Assembly (NCBI GenBank): GCA_036936605.1
Contig: JAUPFV010000005.1
Coordinates: forward strand, 78,752,885-78,816,884
DNA length: 64,000 bases
Source: Limnanthes douglasii subsp. nivea
Taxonomy: Eukaryota > Streptophyta > Magnoliopsida > Brassicales > Limnanthaceae
Reading direction: 5' to 3'
Shown here: positions 1-11,039 of the stretch, one piece after another
How positions within the stretch are numbered: the stretch's first letter is position 1
Layout of the letters: every line of letters starts with the position of its first letter
The notes under the pieces: model-generated
Databases searched by the model: none
What the model was told of the DNA's origin: nothing
The model's input: only the letters and a program-made list of their open reading frames with translations
Program-made: the position numbers and the translations under genes

Positions 1-1751
1 CTTGTTTCATATATTTTTTGTTGACAAATAACAATAATCACGTGTCTCGCATCTTGATAATAAACATTTTTCTCTTGTTTGACATCTTATCAATTAATAC
101 TAGTATCACATTGTTATAGGAAATATGCCAAAAACTTATTTTTCAGATCATGTTTATATTTTTGTCATTAAAAATATGAAAATAGAGAGAATAAAATAGG
201 TTAAAAAAAACAAAAAAGAACACTATTTTGTAGTCTTTTTAAAGCTACATATGATATACAGAATGATAAACAAAATACTAAGAAAAACTGGGAGCCTATC
301 ATTGAAACAATCAAGACATTCAATGTTGGTCAAGACATTTTTAAGTTGGGTTCAAAAATTTAGCAATTAAAACCAAACATGTGAAGATTATATTTAGTTT
401 GAAGCATGAAAAAAAACATGTCGTTAAGCAATAAGAATTTCAAACCTATTATGATTTAGAAAAAGCAAAGTCAAGGATATTGAAATCATACTTCTCTCAT
501 AAGAAAATAAAATTCAGCAAATATCGAACTCAACCAATTACGAATTTCATAATAAATGGTCTCGTATAAATTTGGTTATTTATGGTCTCGTATCTTATAT
601 AAAATTGGTTATATCTGATCTCTCGTATCTCATTATTTATACATATTTTTACACAGTCTTGCGTCTTGCATAAATTTGTTTATATCTTGTGTCAAATGTC
701 TTATTATTTTTACATATTTTTACATGGTCTCATGTCTCGTTAATTTTACATATAGTTATATAGTCTCGCATCTTTCATTAATTTGGTATAATTGGTCTCG
801 CATGTCTTATTATTTTTACATAATTTTACATGTCTCATGTTTTAAATAAATTTATTTATACATGGTCTCGCATATCTTATTAATTTTAAATATTTTTATA
901 TGGTCTCGCCTCTTGTATAAATTTGGTTATACCTGGTGGCGCATGTTATACTTCTAGTTTGTAGGTATATGTATAGTCTCGTGTCTCATATATAATTATA
1001 TTAAATGATGTTTCACATGTTTATAAGATGCAATAACCAAAGTTATTATAACCAAATGAGATCAAACAGTAAAGGATGGTGTAATATTATTGATCATGTT
1101 AGCATGCTTCACATTATTCGTCTCTACACCCGAGGATGTTTTAGTTTCTGTAGTTCATTTTACATCGAAGAATTGGAAAAAATAAACAATTATGGTTGGG
1201 CTAGATAAATCAAGGACAAGCTCATGAATTTAATAAGGCTTAGCCAAAACGTTATTGGATGTTTTTCTATATTAATGGTTAGTATCTTACTCTATTTTTA
1301 AACATATAAAAAAATACCAATATATAATTTGTTATACATGATAAATAAGTCATTTATCATGGAACACACAACCATTGTTGAATCATATAAGTTATGATAC
1401 TAATATGTTACAAATGGATAGGAATAAAAACAAAATAAAATTTTGTTTTGATCAAACATTTAAAACAAATCACATATAGAATTGCATGTTAAATTTCTAG
1501 TCTCTCATTTTTTTTCAAGCACGTCTAACATCTTGCATTGTTTAACTTTTTTTATTGTATCTCACAATTTGTTGTCCAAGATGCGATAACGTTGTATAAT
1601 CTCGTATTTACTTATGTATTTCAAATATTTATAGGTTTTGTATGTATAATTGGCTCTAACAAATTAAAAATACGAGGCATTTGGTATAGAAGGCCAAAAA
1701 GAAGAATAGGTAGGCGGAGAGGACAAAGAAGAACAAAATATTTGTGGGGAT
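1..1751. other. AT-rich stretch without a gene
   Basis: There is no credible coding region. Short ORFs here (for example 1005-1208) have low-complexity composition and no recognisable domain. The stretch is duplicated at 41346-43095 with substitutions spread evenly, as expected for non-coding DNA. It includes the degenerate tandem repeat at 541-960. Confidence 0.7.
541..960. repeat. Degenerate tandem repeat with a GGTCTCG/TTTTTACAT core
   Basis: Units of very roughly 60-70 bases recur. Each has a 'ggtctcg(c/t)at' block, then 'cttattatttttaca' or a similar AT-rich spacer, then 'tttttacat'. At least six imperfect units can be read. The same array is present in the right duplication copy. Confidence 0.55.
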
Positions 1752-2126
1752 TGGAGTGGATTATTTTCGACTGAGGGTAATTTGTTCAGGTGTTTTGTGG
1801 TATTTCAAAGGTATTTAATGTTTGAGTGTTTTGTAGTGAGAGATTTAAGTTGTCTAGTTGTATTAAATGTTCATTACCCTCATTAATGAAAGTGTTGGGT
1901 ATTTATACCCTTAATTATGGGCCATATGGGCTTTCAGGTCAAACTTATGAAACCGGGTCGAGTTCGAAAACCCATTAGTTTATTAAGCAGATTAGCAATT
2001 AGCTTAGTCAAAAGGTGATTAGTTTTTAGTACTTTTATCCAGTTCGGATAGTTCAGTGGGTGGCTTGTATCCGAATTTCCCCTGTCCGGTTTCTATAGTG
2101 AGTGGTGAAAATATCCGGACTCATCA
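1752..2126 (-). repeat. 3' LTR of Tat-like remnant 1
   Basis: On the minus strand it starts TGATGAGTCC and ends CCACTCCA, so it has canonical TG...CA ends. It resembles the LTR at 33489-33896, sharing the 'ttcattaccctcatt' and 'actcatca' blocks. The right duplicate is 43096-43472. No 5' LTR partner remains. Confidence 0.8.
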
Positions 2127-2565
2127 GTAGCCCATTTTTTAGGTTTTGTTCGAAGGCTTTTGGCAAGACCTTAAAAATCGCCTTTGGGCACTTGTAACAT
2201 TTTCCGGACGGATTTAGTGTTTAGTGAAGGATTTATCCGGACTGAAAAATTCTCAGAAGTTCAAAGGTTTTGCCATGGATCGTGGGACACGTGTCATATT
2301 CTAATTTACCTCACCAACCGTTTTTCTCATAGAATGACGCTCCCACTAATCCCCAAAGTAACCTCTTCATTTAATGCCTATGACGTCAGCGCCGCCTTCA
2401 ATCATTACTTTTGTCTTTTCGTATTCTCCTAAGTTTTTTGGCATCTTTTTGTCTCATTAATATAATTTACTTCATTTTTCACTGTTTTACCATCTTCATT
2501 ACTCTTTCATTCCTTCATCTCAAAGCTTTCACCTCTCTTACTAAAAATACTTTTGGTGTAAGTTT

Positions 2566-5538
2566 ATGTTTACAGCGATAAACGCACTGGTAAAACGTGG
2601 GTGGCTTAATCTCTCGGAGTTAGAAAAAGCACAAAGAGTTGAGGGAGAAAGGCACATTGCTGCAGGTCTTCCAGTTTCTCCAATCGACAAGTCTGAAACA
2701 TCAAATTCAGAGCCTGATCAAGGTTCATCTTGTGCTATAAGCTCGAAACAGAGAAGGTTATTTCAACCAAGCCTTTCACCTACCGTCTCAGGCTCATCGG
2801 TTCAGGAGTCACAACCCACTGTCGAACGGGAAATAGCTGTTACAAGTACAAAGAGACCCTCCCCATTCATAGCTATGGGATCAAATGCTGAAAATTCCCC
2901 AGAAAAACTGACACTTCGTCGAAAAGGCCGCTTAGTAAAAGGCCAGGCTGTTGTTCCACAGTCTAAGTCTCCGAAATCAGGGCCCCCTAAGTTTGGGGCC
3001 AAGGACAAGGCCACAGGGTTAGAGGCATCCATCAAAGTTCCTAAGGATAAATCGTCTGGTCCGGAGGCTACTGGAAGAAGCCTTCGAAATGAACCCTCCG
3101 GATCTGAGCCCCAGCCGGACACCAGACCACAAAGAGAAAGTGATGCTCAGCCATCCAGACAGCTCACTGAACCAATCACTAGCACTCCTCTACCAAAGAC
3201 AACTGACAATCCTTCCATGGTGATGGAAGAAGTGATGGAGGACAGTGTTGAAGAAGCCCCTTTTGAGACTGATGTCTCTAGGTAGACGGGGGAAGCTGCC
3301 ACTGCCAAGAAGGGCAAGGGTAAAGAGAAGTTGTGTTTAAAACATCCGGACCTGCCCGAGTCCCTTGAAGGCAGAGTGGGACCTTGCTTTCACAAAATGA
3401 GCGTAAAGTATCTGCTAGCCATGCAGAATATTAACTACGCCTTAATTCATACTACTGAATTAGGCCGGATCCGGACGAAGTGAGGGATTCCAGAATCTGT
3501 CAAAGTAAGGATACCGGTCGATCCGGAGACGCTAATGGACTGCAAGCGGAGTGAGATAATCTTCTACACAAAATTGTTCAACTGGGGGCTCAGATTTCCC
3601 GTGGACCCAAATATCGTCAGATATTTTCATCTGATAAAGCTCTTTCCAAGCCAATTGAGTCACAATGCTTGGTACACCCTCATGGCCTGCATCATGGCCT
3701 CTAGGTTCTCCGGAATCCCGCTTCCGATGGAGCAATTTGCTGTTGTGGCCAGCTTTTGCAAGAATCACATCATCTCCTTCTACCATTTCAATATGGGTGA
3801 CAATTATAAAGTGGTGGATGATCTGCTCGAATCGGAGAAGAATTGGAAGACGCAATTCTTGTTCATTAGTGGAGCTTGGGAAAATGGGAAGAAGATTAAA
3901 GTTGGTGTCAACCCAAGCATGCTTACCAGTAGATGGAAAAGCACTGGTAAATATTTCATCACGTTTTTTTTTTCATTCCTTATAAAAAGTTTGTTTACCT
4001 AAATGCTCTTCTTCTTCTTTGGGTAGTGCTGCCAAAGGAGTTCTCCGACTACTTGGAGGAGGGGCAGTCAACTTGTGCTAAGCTGAATGCTTGGGCTGCT
4101 AATAAATGGGGAAATCACTTTCACAATTGTTTTACCGCTGTAAATCTAGTGAGATCCCACCTCTGGAACACAACCGGTCGGAGAGACTTGTCTTCGGAAG
4201 AATTGACCACACCACCTCCTACGGGTGTCATCCTACAGAGGACAGATGAGAATGATGGGAAACTGGCCTTGCCGGGCAGAGCTAAAGCCCTAAGTAAGAT
4301 GAAGGGCAAGAAAGGCAAGAAAAAACCAGATGCAGATGAGGTTAATCAAGGTGGTGTTGAGGAGATCGTCCCAGCAAACCAGGAGGTGCAAGACCAAGGA
4401 GGAATTGATTCTGCTCTGCTTCAAGTGGTGGAAAATGAGAGTACCAAAGAGGCAGTTCGACTTCCAAAACCCTCAAAGGCCCTAAAAAAGACCGAAAACG
4501 GGGAGCAGATGGTGGAGATAGGGAAGCCAAGAAGAAGAAAATCTCCAAGGGGGATGAGGTAGCTCTCCGGCCTCTGGAGTCTCTTCCTCTAGTCGACCCA
4601 ACATAGGCAGAGAAAATCCCCAGTGATTTTCACACCGGAGAGAGTACCGGAGGGGATATTAACATTGATGGAGTAGACATCAGTGGTCTTCAAGGGATTG
4701 ACCTTTACTTTAGAGACCTCGTGAAAGAAGATTTTGTTGGCCCTTACCTCCCTCCAAGCTCTTCGAACATAGTTACTTTCAATGGTAAGTCTTTTCTTTT
4801 TCAGGGGAGAATGACATGGTGACCCACTTCTTGTTGAACAATATTCAACCGGTGCTCAACTTGGAGAGACAAGTGCGAAGTAAGAATGCCCTCATAAACA
4901 CACTCAACACAGACATAGAGAGCTTATCCAACAATCTCCTTAATGCCAACCAGAATGTTGAGGCATTAAGGAGAGAGATCGAGGTGTTGAAGAAGGGGAA
5001 AGAGGAATTGGACACCAAGTTGGCCACTTCGGAGGGGGTTAACAAAGAACTTCAAACTAAGTGTTCTATCTTGGAGAAGGATCTCTCCACTTCGAAAGAG
5101 GAGGTGAAGGCTAAGGGAAATGTCATCCAAACCCTAACCAATGACAAAATTTCGCTCGAAGATGTTGTGTCTAGAGGTAACGAGGAGAAAGATGATTTGA
5201 TAAAGGAGAAGGAGAAGAAAATCCAGGCCAAGATCGATGCATACACCAACAAGGTGATAGATTCCCAAGAGGAAATGTATGCTGAAGTGAAATCAGACAT
5301 GGTCTTGCTCTTTCATAAAAAAATTCCGAAGAGGACACTCGGAGATGTACGGCGATTTGTGGAATATGAAGACCTCGCTCACCACACTATGGCCGATGGT
5401 GATAAGCACAACTATTCCAGTGGTTGGGATGATACTACTGATGAAGAAGAAGGGACCGAAGAGTGCCCTAACAAGGAACCCAAAGACCCCAAGAAGAAAC
5501 CAGATGAGGCTGGAACATCGAAGGAAGCTCAGCCTTAA
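2566..5538 (+). pseudogene. Antisense extra ORF of Tat-like element (copy 1), broken
   Basis: The ORF lies opposite to gag-pol, between integrase and the 3' LTR. The start at 2566 (MFTAINALVKRGWLNL) is chosen because the same block begins the copy at 14587. Order: a low-complexity Ser/Pro/Lys-rich N-terminal region (about 200 residues); a globular domain containing 'GRVGPCFHK', 'RTKWGIPE' and 'HNAWYT', resembling the Pfam 'putative gypsy type transposon' family; an 80-base intron; a Lys-rich linker; and a long coiled coil (4816-5300) ending in an acidic tail. Lesions: TAG at 3283, TGA at 3481, a one-base frameshift near 4483 in an A-run, TAG near 4605, and a frameshift near 4800. The role of such extra proteins is unknown. 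Assignment to the family is from memory of its motifs. Confidence 0.7.
3947..4026 (+). other. Spliceosomal intron in the antisense extra ORF
   Basis: GT at 3947 and AG at 4025-4026 enclose 80 bases with a T-rich 3' half. Removing them joins frame 1 to frame 3 as a phase-1 junction. The same intron sits at the same protein position in the copies at 15946-16027 and 45281-45358. Confidence 0.7.
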
Positions 5539-6066
5539 AGTTTTAACTATCTTTTTATTTTTCTTTAATTCTTGTGTTAGACTAAAGTCCTTGGATGGCC
5601 AAGGCATTTTTGTAACCGTGTCCGGCTCTTGTCCGAATAAAACCTTTCTTTTAAAAATTCAAAGTCCTTGGATAGCTAAGGCACTTTACATATTTTAATA
5701 TTATTCCCCGATATTAAAGTGAGAGTGTTTAAATTCTCTGATGACAAATGTTTAAATGGCCATCACTCTACCAAACCAATCTGGTATGTCAGTGATACTT
5801 TAAATAGTTTAAAAGAAGCTATCAATCAAACCACTCCGAATTTTTCAAGAAGGTATCGAATTTCATTAAAATTCCCGGACACCTCATTAAAACCTTCCCG
5901 CGCCACCAGGGTAGGAAAGAGTATGCCTCTTAATATTTACATGGACTTTAAACAAGTAAATATTTACATAATTTTCATTCTAGATACAACCGGAGGTGTT
6001 CAATGTTCCAGGGGTGATTCAAGATCCTTCCATCTTTATCTTGAAGCTTGTATGTCCCAGGCTTAA
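5539..6066. other. Spacer between extra ORF and integrase remnant
   Basis: There is no coding signal. It holds a direct repeat of an 'aagtccttggat...gccaaggca' block (about 5586 and 5660) and is the presumed 3' untranslated region where the two convergent reading frames meet. The right copy (46852-47484) has about 100 more bases here. Confidence 0.5.
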
Positions 6067-7060
6067 GCTTTTCACTGACCATATATGGTCATTTCCAAGT
6101 TGGAGCTAGCTTTCCGAACTGCTTCTCTTTAGTATGTCAAGGAAGACTTTCCTCAACACTTTATCTCCTGGTTAAAAATCCCTCCTTTTGACTCTGGAAG
6201 CAAACCTGCTTCTCATCAAACCCTGATAGTGTGTGGCTCTGAGATAAGCCTTAACTCTTTTTTCTTCTATCAAGTCGAGTTGACTTCTTATTGTCACTTC
6301 ATTAGCCTGTTCGGAAAAATTGTGGACTCTAAATGAAGGAAAACTTGCTTCTATAGGATCTATTGTATCCATACCATATACCAAGGCAAATGGGGATTCC
6401 TGTGTAGCAGCCCCATGAGTAGTCTGGTAAGCCCATAGTACTTCTTATAGATAGCTAGGCCACTTTCCAGCACTCCCTTCTAGATTCTTTTTAAGACCGG
6501 ACATGATGGTCTTGTTTGCCACTTCAACCTGACCATTCGCCTGTGGGTGGAAAGGAGAAGAGAAGCAATGCTGAATGCCTCTAGAGGCACAGAAGCTCTC
6601 CATATCCTTATTATCGAATTGTGGCCCATTGTCTATGGTTATCTTTTGTGGAACCCCAATTCACAGCAAATATTAGATAAGATAAATTTTATAACATCTT
6701 TTGAAGTAGTTCCTGCCAATGGGGCTGCTTCTATCCACTTTGAGAAATAATCGATGGCAAAAATAATAGTTTTGCACCCTCCGGACACCATAGGTAGAGG
6801 TCCCACCAGAGATAGCCCCCATCGAGCAAAGGTATTGGCTCAGAAATTGACTCTAAAGGGACAGCTGGGATATGAATTTCATTACCATATCTTTGGCATG
6901 GATCACACTTCTTCACCAATTCCTTGACATCTTTCATTATAGAGGGCCAGTAGTATCCGGCCAACAAGACTCTTCTGGTTAAAGCTCTATAATCACAGTG
7001 TGTTGATCCCTCACCATCATGTAGTTCGGACAATACTATTTGGGACTCTTCAACCCCCAA
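6067..7060 (-). pseudogene. Tat-like integrase remnant 1
   Basis: Minus-strand reading gives parts of a Ty3/gypsy integrase: the zinc-finger half (HCDYRALTRRVLLAGYYWPS, then CDPCQRYGNE), remnants of the catalytic core including the NGQVEVANR-type block near 6500, and C-terminal 'VHNFSEQANEV'. The frame is broken several times (6172-6384 and 6731-7060 are the longest open pieces). Together with its duplicate at 47485-48472 it is a decayed copy of the integrase at 17256-18283. Not functional. Confidence 0.8.
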
Positions 7061-7490
7061 ATAGTAGAAGGGTGTACTTCAAAAGAATGGTTTTAAAATA
7101 ACAAAGATTAAAATCACATAACAAATTAAAAGTGATAATCATCTTCAAAATATTTACTTAGCCATAACCAATTTTCAAAACTATACTAAACCATAAGAAT
7201 ATATTACATAATGTAGGGTTTTGAGAATCGAAACAGCTTATTGATCAAGAATTTTCAAAAGCAAAACTGTCATATTGACATGTAAAAACTAATCATAAAA
7301 GCTTATTGAGGTTAGTGAGAAATTCAACCATAATTATCAAAGTTAGGGGGCTCACATTTTCCATTGATAAAGTAACAGAAAAATCATTACATCTCACACA
7401 TATTACACTAACTTTGAGACAAAACTCATAAAAGTCTTATACCAAAAAAAGAAACCTTACAAAATCAGTACAAAAGAACAAAAACAGAAA

Positions 7491-8165
7491 CTAACAAGGA
7501 AGAGGAAATCTGCAGAGAGGGCAGACATGGTTCATCTCGAGCCACTTGGTCAGACAATCTGTGTGAAACGCGTGCGAACAAGGCATCTTTGTAACTTCAA
7601 CTTCATCTTCAAAATCATTAAAACAGATCACACATTTTCCATCTGTCACATCACAACCGCCACAACTGAATTTGAATTTTTCAAGCGCCTCCATAGCTGA
7701 TGTATCTGCAGCAACAGTCTTGTGACCTGGTGGCAACTGATCGGTAATCCAGTCCGATACGAATTGAAGAAATTGCGGCCTTTCATTATAATCATAAACT
7801 CTTGCAGCATTAATTCTAGTATTAATGGACACGGAATTCAAAACGTTTCCGCGAGAGGAAACTTGACGTAATATATTTCGAGTTTCCTCTATCGGAATCC
7901 CTAAAGTGTGGCACATATAACCCGTAACACAGGATCTGTGCTTTGGTCGCCATGCCCCACCTGGAATCATAAGAACATAATTTTCTGAGAGGGTGCGTTC
8001 CTCGGAGTAATCTAAAAAGAGGTCTTCATTACTGGAGATCATGTTACTCGGGACTCGAATTTGTGTTCGATTTATGCGGCTGAAAGTGATCTGGAAGAAA
8101 GGATTTATTCGTCGATGTGAATCATGTACTTTTAAATCGTAAGTTGTAAAATAATGAAGCCTCAT
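7491..8165 (-). CDS. RING-H2 zinc finger protein, probable E3 ubiquitin ligase (copy A)
   Basis: A 224-residue protein. The start is the first ATG (MRLHYFTT); the frame extends upstream without an ATG. The N-terminal 170 residues have no domain I recognise and no obvious membrane segment. Residues 178-218 form a complete RING-H2: C178, C181, C196, H198, H201, C204, C215, C218, with the family-typical W-L-E before the seventh ligand. RING-H2 proteins usually recruit a ubiquitin-charged E2 and transfer ubiquitin to substrates; the substrate here is unknown. The C-terminus is the short FPLPC. There is no intron, a TATA-like box lies about 75 bases upstream, and a cyclophilin exon fragment sits on the same strand further upstream. 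The closest intact relative in the window is copy D. It could be a young duplicate without function, but the ORF is intact. Confidence 0.75.
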   Translation of the reverse strand: MRLHYFTTYDLKVHDSHRRINPFFQITFSRINRTQIRVPSNMISSNEDLFLDYSEERTLSENYVLMIPGGAWRPKHRSCVTGYMCHTLGIPIEETRNILRQVSSRGNVLNSVSINTRINAARVYDYNERPQFLQFVSDWITDQLPPGHKTVAADTSAMEALEKFKFSCGGCDVTDGKCVICFNDFEDEVEVTKMPCSHAFHTDCLTKWLEMNHVCPLCRFPLPC

Positions 8166-8236
8166 CTTGGCTTGGAGAATTTTAGTAGACAGGGAAAAAG
8201 AGACCGTAAGAATTTTGTTGGGAATACACAATTTAC

Positions 8237-8247
8237 TATATTATATA
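8237..8247 (-). promoter_or_regulatory. TATA-like box for RING copy A
   Basis: The minus strand reads TATATAATATA about 75 bases upstream of the ATG at 8165. It is conserved in copy B (near 10430) and copy D (near 49655). The surroundings are AT-rich, so this is only suggestive. Confidence 0.35.
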
Positions 8248-8425
8248 GACTTATTATTCCCCATCCCAATTGGAGTGACAATATAATATTTTTATAATAA
8301 AATCTAATAATGAAAAAAAGAAATTGGTTATCTTTCCTAATTTATTATAGGCATAATATTTTCAAAATAAAACCGGAAAGACAAACATAGTGATATTTCA
8401 TAATCTATCGGTAAGCGCATAATAC

Positions 8426-8826
8426 TTTTCCCTTGTGCATAGATCCTAGAAATTTTCTGTTGTTTGAGGTACATCATCACCAAACAATCCAATAACAATC
8501 CTACCAGCCACCTTACCCACTGGATTTCCAATGCTTATATCAGAATACACTTTGCGAGTGACTTTTGATTGCAAAGCTGTCTCAGCACTGGCTCGAACGG
8601 GATTGCCAAGAGGCAAGAGGTTTTCTTGTAGAGGAGGATGGAAAAGTGAGCGCGACAAGACGAGACGAGCCACATAATGAAGTCGAAGAAGAGGATGACA
8701 GTTTCGACCGGAAAGCAACTCTTCCATCGAATTTGACAGCATTGTAGATACTTTCATCTTTCGATAATCCTCGTGGAGCTTCGACAGTGTCGTAAAAGAG
8801 GCCGTCATTGGAAGAGATAGACCCAT
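8426..8826 (-). pseudogene. Chloroplast-type cyclophilin 5' exon fragment (copy A)
   Basis: The minus strand encodes a Ser-rich, transit-peptide-like N-terminus (MGLSLPM..., then [12 protein letters not shown] in another frame). The first strands of a cyclophilin domain follow: [19 protein letters not shown], then [19 protein letters not shown]. This wording resembles plastid/thylakoid peptidyl-prolyl isomerases of the CYP20-2 type. At least one frameshift separates the transit region from the domain, and a TAG follows ENF. Similarity stops at a GT (8425-8424 on the minus strand), where a first exon would end, so a genomic fragment and not a cDNA was copied. Catalytic residues further downstream are absent. 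Not a working isomerase. Confidence 0.7.
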
Positions 8827-8839
8827 CGGTAAGCACACT

Positions 8840-9470
8840 TTCTAATATTAATATTTCATATGTACTAATTTATGGTAAATGTATAATATATTTTAATATT
8901 AATGTTTTTTAATTTATTTTTATTCAGAATTTAATATTAATTTTTTCCCCTGTGATATCAATTGGCCTGATACCTACCAAATAAATTAAAACAAAAAACA
9001 AAAAAATAAAATTCAACAAGATAAATGCGAGTTTAAAAAAATATATGAGTTCGTTAATCAAATTTTAAAGAAATCCGATTTGAAAGTATATTTGTAGATA
9101 CTTTGACGGTGCGAACAATTTTTGAAAAATGTTTTCGTAATAAGAGAAAAATATTTAAATTTTAGATTAACATTTTATAAATTATTAAAAAATTTGTTAT
9201 AAGTATAGAGAAGCTTTGAGAAAGTGGTGAACAATAAATGTTTTCTTAAAATTCATGAATCTTATAGACAAATAGGTTTAATGGGCGTTCATGAGTCCAT
9301 TTGGGTAACCCAAGTCCATATAATCCAATTCCATTATTATATAAAATCTCTAATATTACATCTTTATTACATCAATATCATAAGTAAACTTTAGTTTATT
9401 AATTGTCGGTCTCACTTAGCCTTCTAGAAAATTCGGTCCGTATCAATTTTCATGCAGACAATTGTTCGGG
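8840..9470. other. AT-rich module flank, no gene
   Basis: This is the common upstream flank of the cyclophilin fragment, repeated at 11040-11650 and 50270-50479 plus 57146-57560. The target of the 50480 copia insertion corresponds to 'gttcgttaatc' near 9052 in this copy. Confidence 0.6.
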
Positions 9471-9671
9471 GGGCGAAGTCACAAAATTGAGGTTAGTGAG
9501 AAATTCAACCATAATTATCAAAGTTAGGGGCTCACATTTCCGATTGATAGAGTAACAAAAAATCATTACATCACACACACATATTACACTAACTTTGAGA
9601 CAAAACTCACAAAATTCTTATACCAAAAAAAGAAACCTTACAAAATCCGTAGAAAAGAACAAAAACAGAAA

Positions 9672-10346
9672 CTAACAAGGAAGAGGAAATCTGCAGAGAG
9701 GTCAGACATGGTTCATCTCGAGCCACTTGGTCAGACAATCTCTGTGAAAAGCGTGCGAACAAGGCATCTTTGTAACTTCAACTTCATCTTCAAAATCATT
9801 GAAACAAATCACACATTTTCCATCTGTCACATCACAACCGCCACAACTGAATTTGAATTTTTCAAGCGCCTCCATAGCTGATGTATCTGCAGCAACAGTC
9901 TTGTGACCTGATGGTAACTGCTCGGTAATCCAGTCCGATACGAATTGAAGAAATTGCGGTCTTTCATTATAATCATAAACTCTTGCAGCATTAATTCTAG
10001 TATTAATGGACACGGAATTCAAAACGTTTCCGCGAGGGGATACTCGACGTAATATATTTTAAGTTTTCTCTATCGGAATCCCTAAAGTGTGGCACATATA
10101 ACCCGTAACACAGGATCTGTGCTTTGGTCACCATGCCCCACCTGGAATCATAAGAACATAATTTTCTGAGAGGATGCGTTCCTCGGAGTAATCTAAAAAG
10201 AGATCTTCATTACTGGAGATCATGTTACTCGGGACTCGAGTTTATGTTCGATTTATGCGGCTGAAAGTGATCTGGAAGAAAAGGTTTGTTCGTCGATAGG
10301 AATCATGTACTTTCAAATCGTAAGTTGTAAAATAATGAAGCCTTAT
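9672..10346 (-). pseudogene. RING-H2 protein pseudogene (copy B)
   Basis: Collinear with copy A. Three lesions can be read. The start ATG has become ATA (10344-10346). An Arg codon of the 'EETRN' block has become TAA near 10060. The seventh zinc-ligand Cys codon TGC has become TGA near 9702, removing C7, C8 and the tail. The His before the sixth ligand is followed by R instead of T. No functional RING can be made. Confidence 0.85.
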
Positions 10347-10607
10347 CTTCGCTTGGAGAACTTTAGTAGACAGGGAACAAAGAGACGGTAAGAATTTTGT
10401 TGGGAATACACAATTTACTATATTATATAGACTTATGATTCCCCATCCCAAATGGAGTGGGAAGATAATATTTTTATAATAAAATCGAATAATAAAAAAA
10501 GGAAACTGGTTATATTTCATAATTTGTTATAGGCATAATATTTTCAAAATAAAACCGGACAGACAAACATAGTGATATTTCCTAATCTATCCGTAAGCGC
10601 ATAATAC

Positions 10608-11021
10608 TTTTCCCTTATGCATAGAGCCCGGAAATATTCTGTTGTTTGAGGTACACCATCACCCAACAATCCAATAACAATCCTACCAGCCACCTTACCC
10701 ACTGGATTTCCAATGCTTATATCAGAATACACTTTGCGAGTGACTTTTGATTGCAAAGGTGTGTCAGCACTGGCTCGAAACGGATTGCCGAAAGGCAAAA
10801 GGTCTTCTTGTAGAGGAGGATGGAAAAGTGAGCGCGACAAGATGAGACGAGCCACAGAATGAAGTCGAAGAAGATGACAGTTTCGACCGGGAAGCAACTC
10901 TTCCATCGAATTTGACAACATTGTAGATACTTCCGTCTCTCGATAATCCTCGTGGATCCAAAATCGATCCGGCATTCGACAGTGTCGTAAAAGAGGCCGC
11001 CATTAGAAGAGATAGACCTAT
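10608..11021 (-). pseudogene. Chloroplast-type cyclophilin 5' exon fragment (copy B)
   Basis: Same organisation as copy A: transit-peptide-like Ser-rich stretch, frameshift, then [19 protein letters not shown] and [11 protein letters not shown]. The start ATG is ATA here. The frame stays open past the presumed exon end into intron-like sequence ([10 protein letters not shown]), which supports an exon 1 plus intron 1 origin. The ENF of other copies is EYF. Confidence 0.7.
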
Positions 11022-11039
11022 CGCTAAGCGCACTTTCTA

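Larger units (their letters stand above)
1752..7060 (-). mobile_element. Truncated Tat-like Ty3/gypsy retrotransposon, remnant 1
   Basis: In element orientation (minus strand) only the 3' part survives: the C-terminal two thirds of integrase (6067-7060), an oppositely oriented extra ORF (2566-5538) and the 3' LTR (1752-2126). Homology to the longer element at 13901-33896 stops near 7050, upstream of the integrase zinc-finger region, and RING-module flank follows directly. The right duplicate (43096-48472) has the same breakpoint, so truncation preceded duplication. Placement in the Tat lineage rests on integrase similarity to the longer element and on the antisense extra ORF, an arrangement described for plant Tat elements. 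Confidence 0.8.
7230..9487. repeat. RING/cyclophilin module A
   Basis: This is a tandem module repeated as B (9488-13683), C (13560-13900 plus 33897-34235), D (48640-50479 plus 57146-59640) and E (59560-60186). Each starts with 'agcttattgatcaagaatttt' or 'ttgaggttagtgagaaattc', followed by a RING-H2 gene and, when complete, a cyclophilin 5' fragment, both on the minus strand. Module A ends at the 'cacaaaat' junction at 9487, where B restarts. It lacks the 2 kb tail that B and D have. Confidence 0.8.

Noticed and set aside
1005..1208. 67-codon ORF also present at 42352-42555
   Set aside because: It is present twice only because of the segmental duplication. Composition is AT-driven and differences do not favour synonymous sites.
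7230..9487. Helitron or Pack-MULE as carrier of the RING/cyclophilin module
   Set aside because: No long terminal inverted repeats, no 9-base duplication, and no CTRR end with hairpin could be found at module borders. Left as a hypothesis only.
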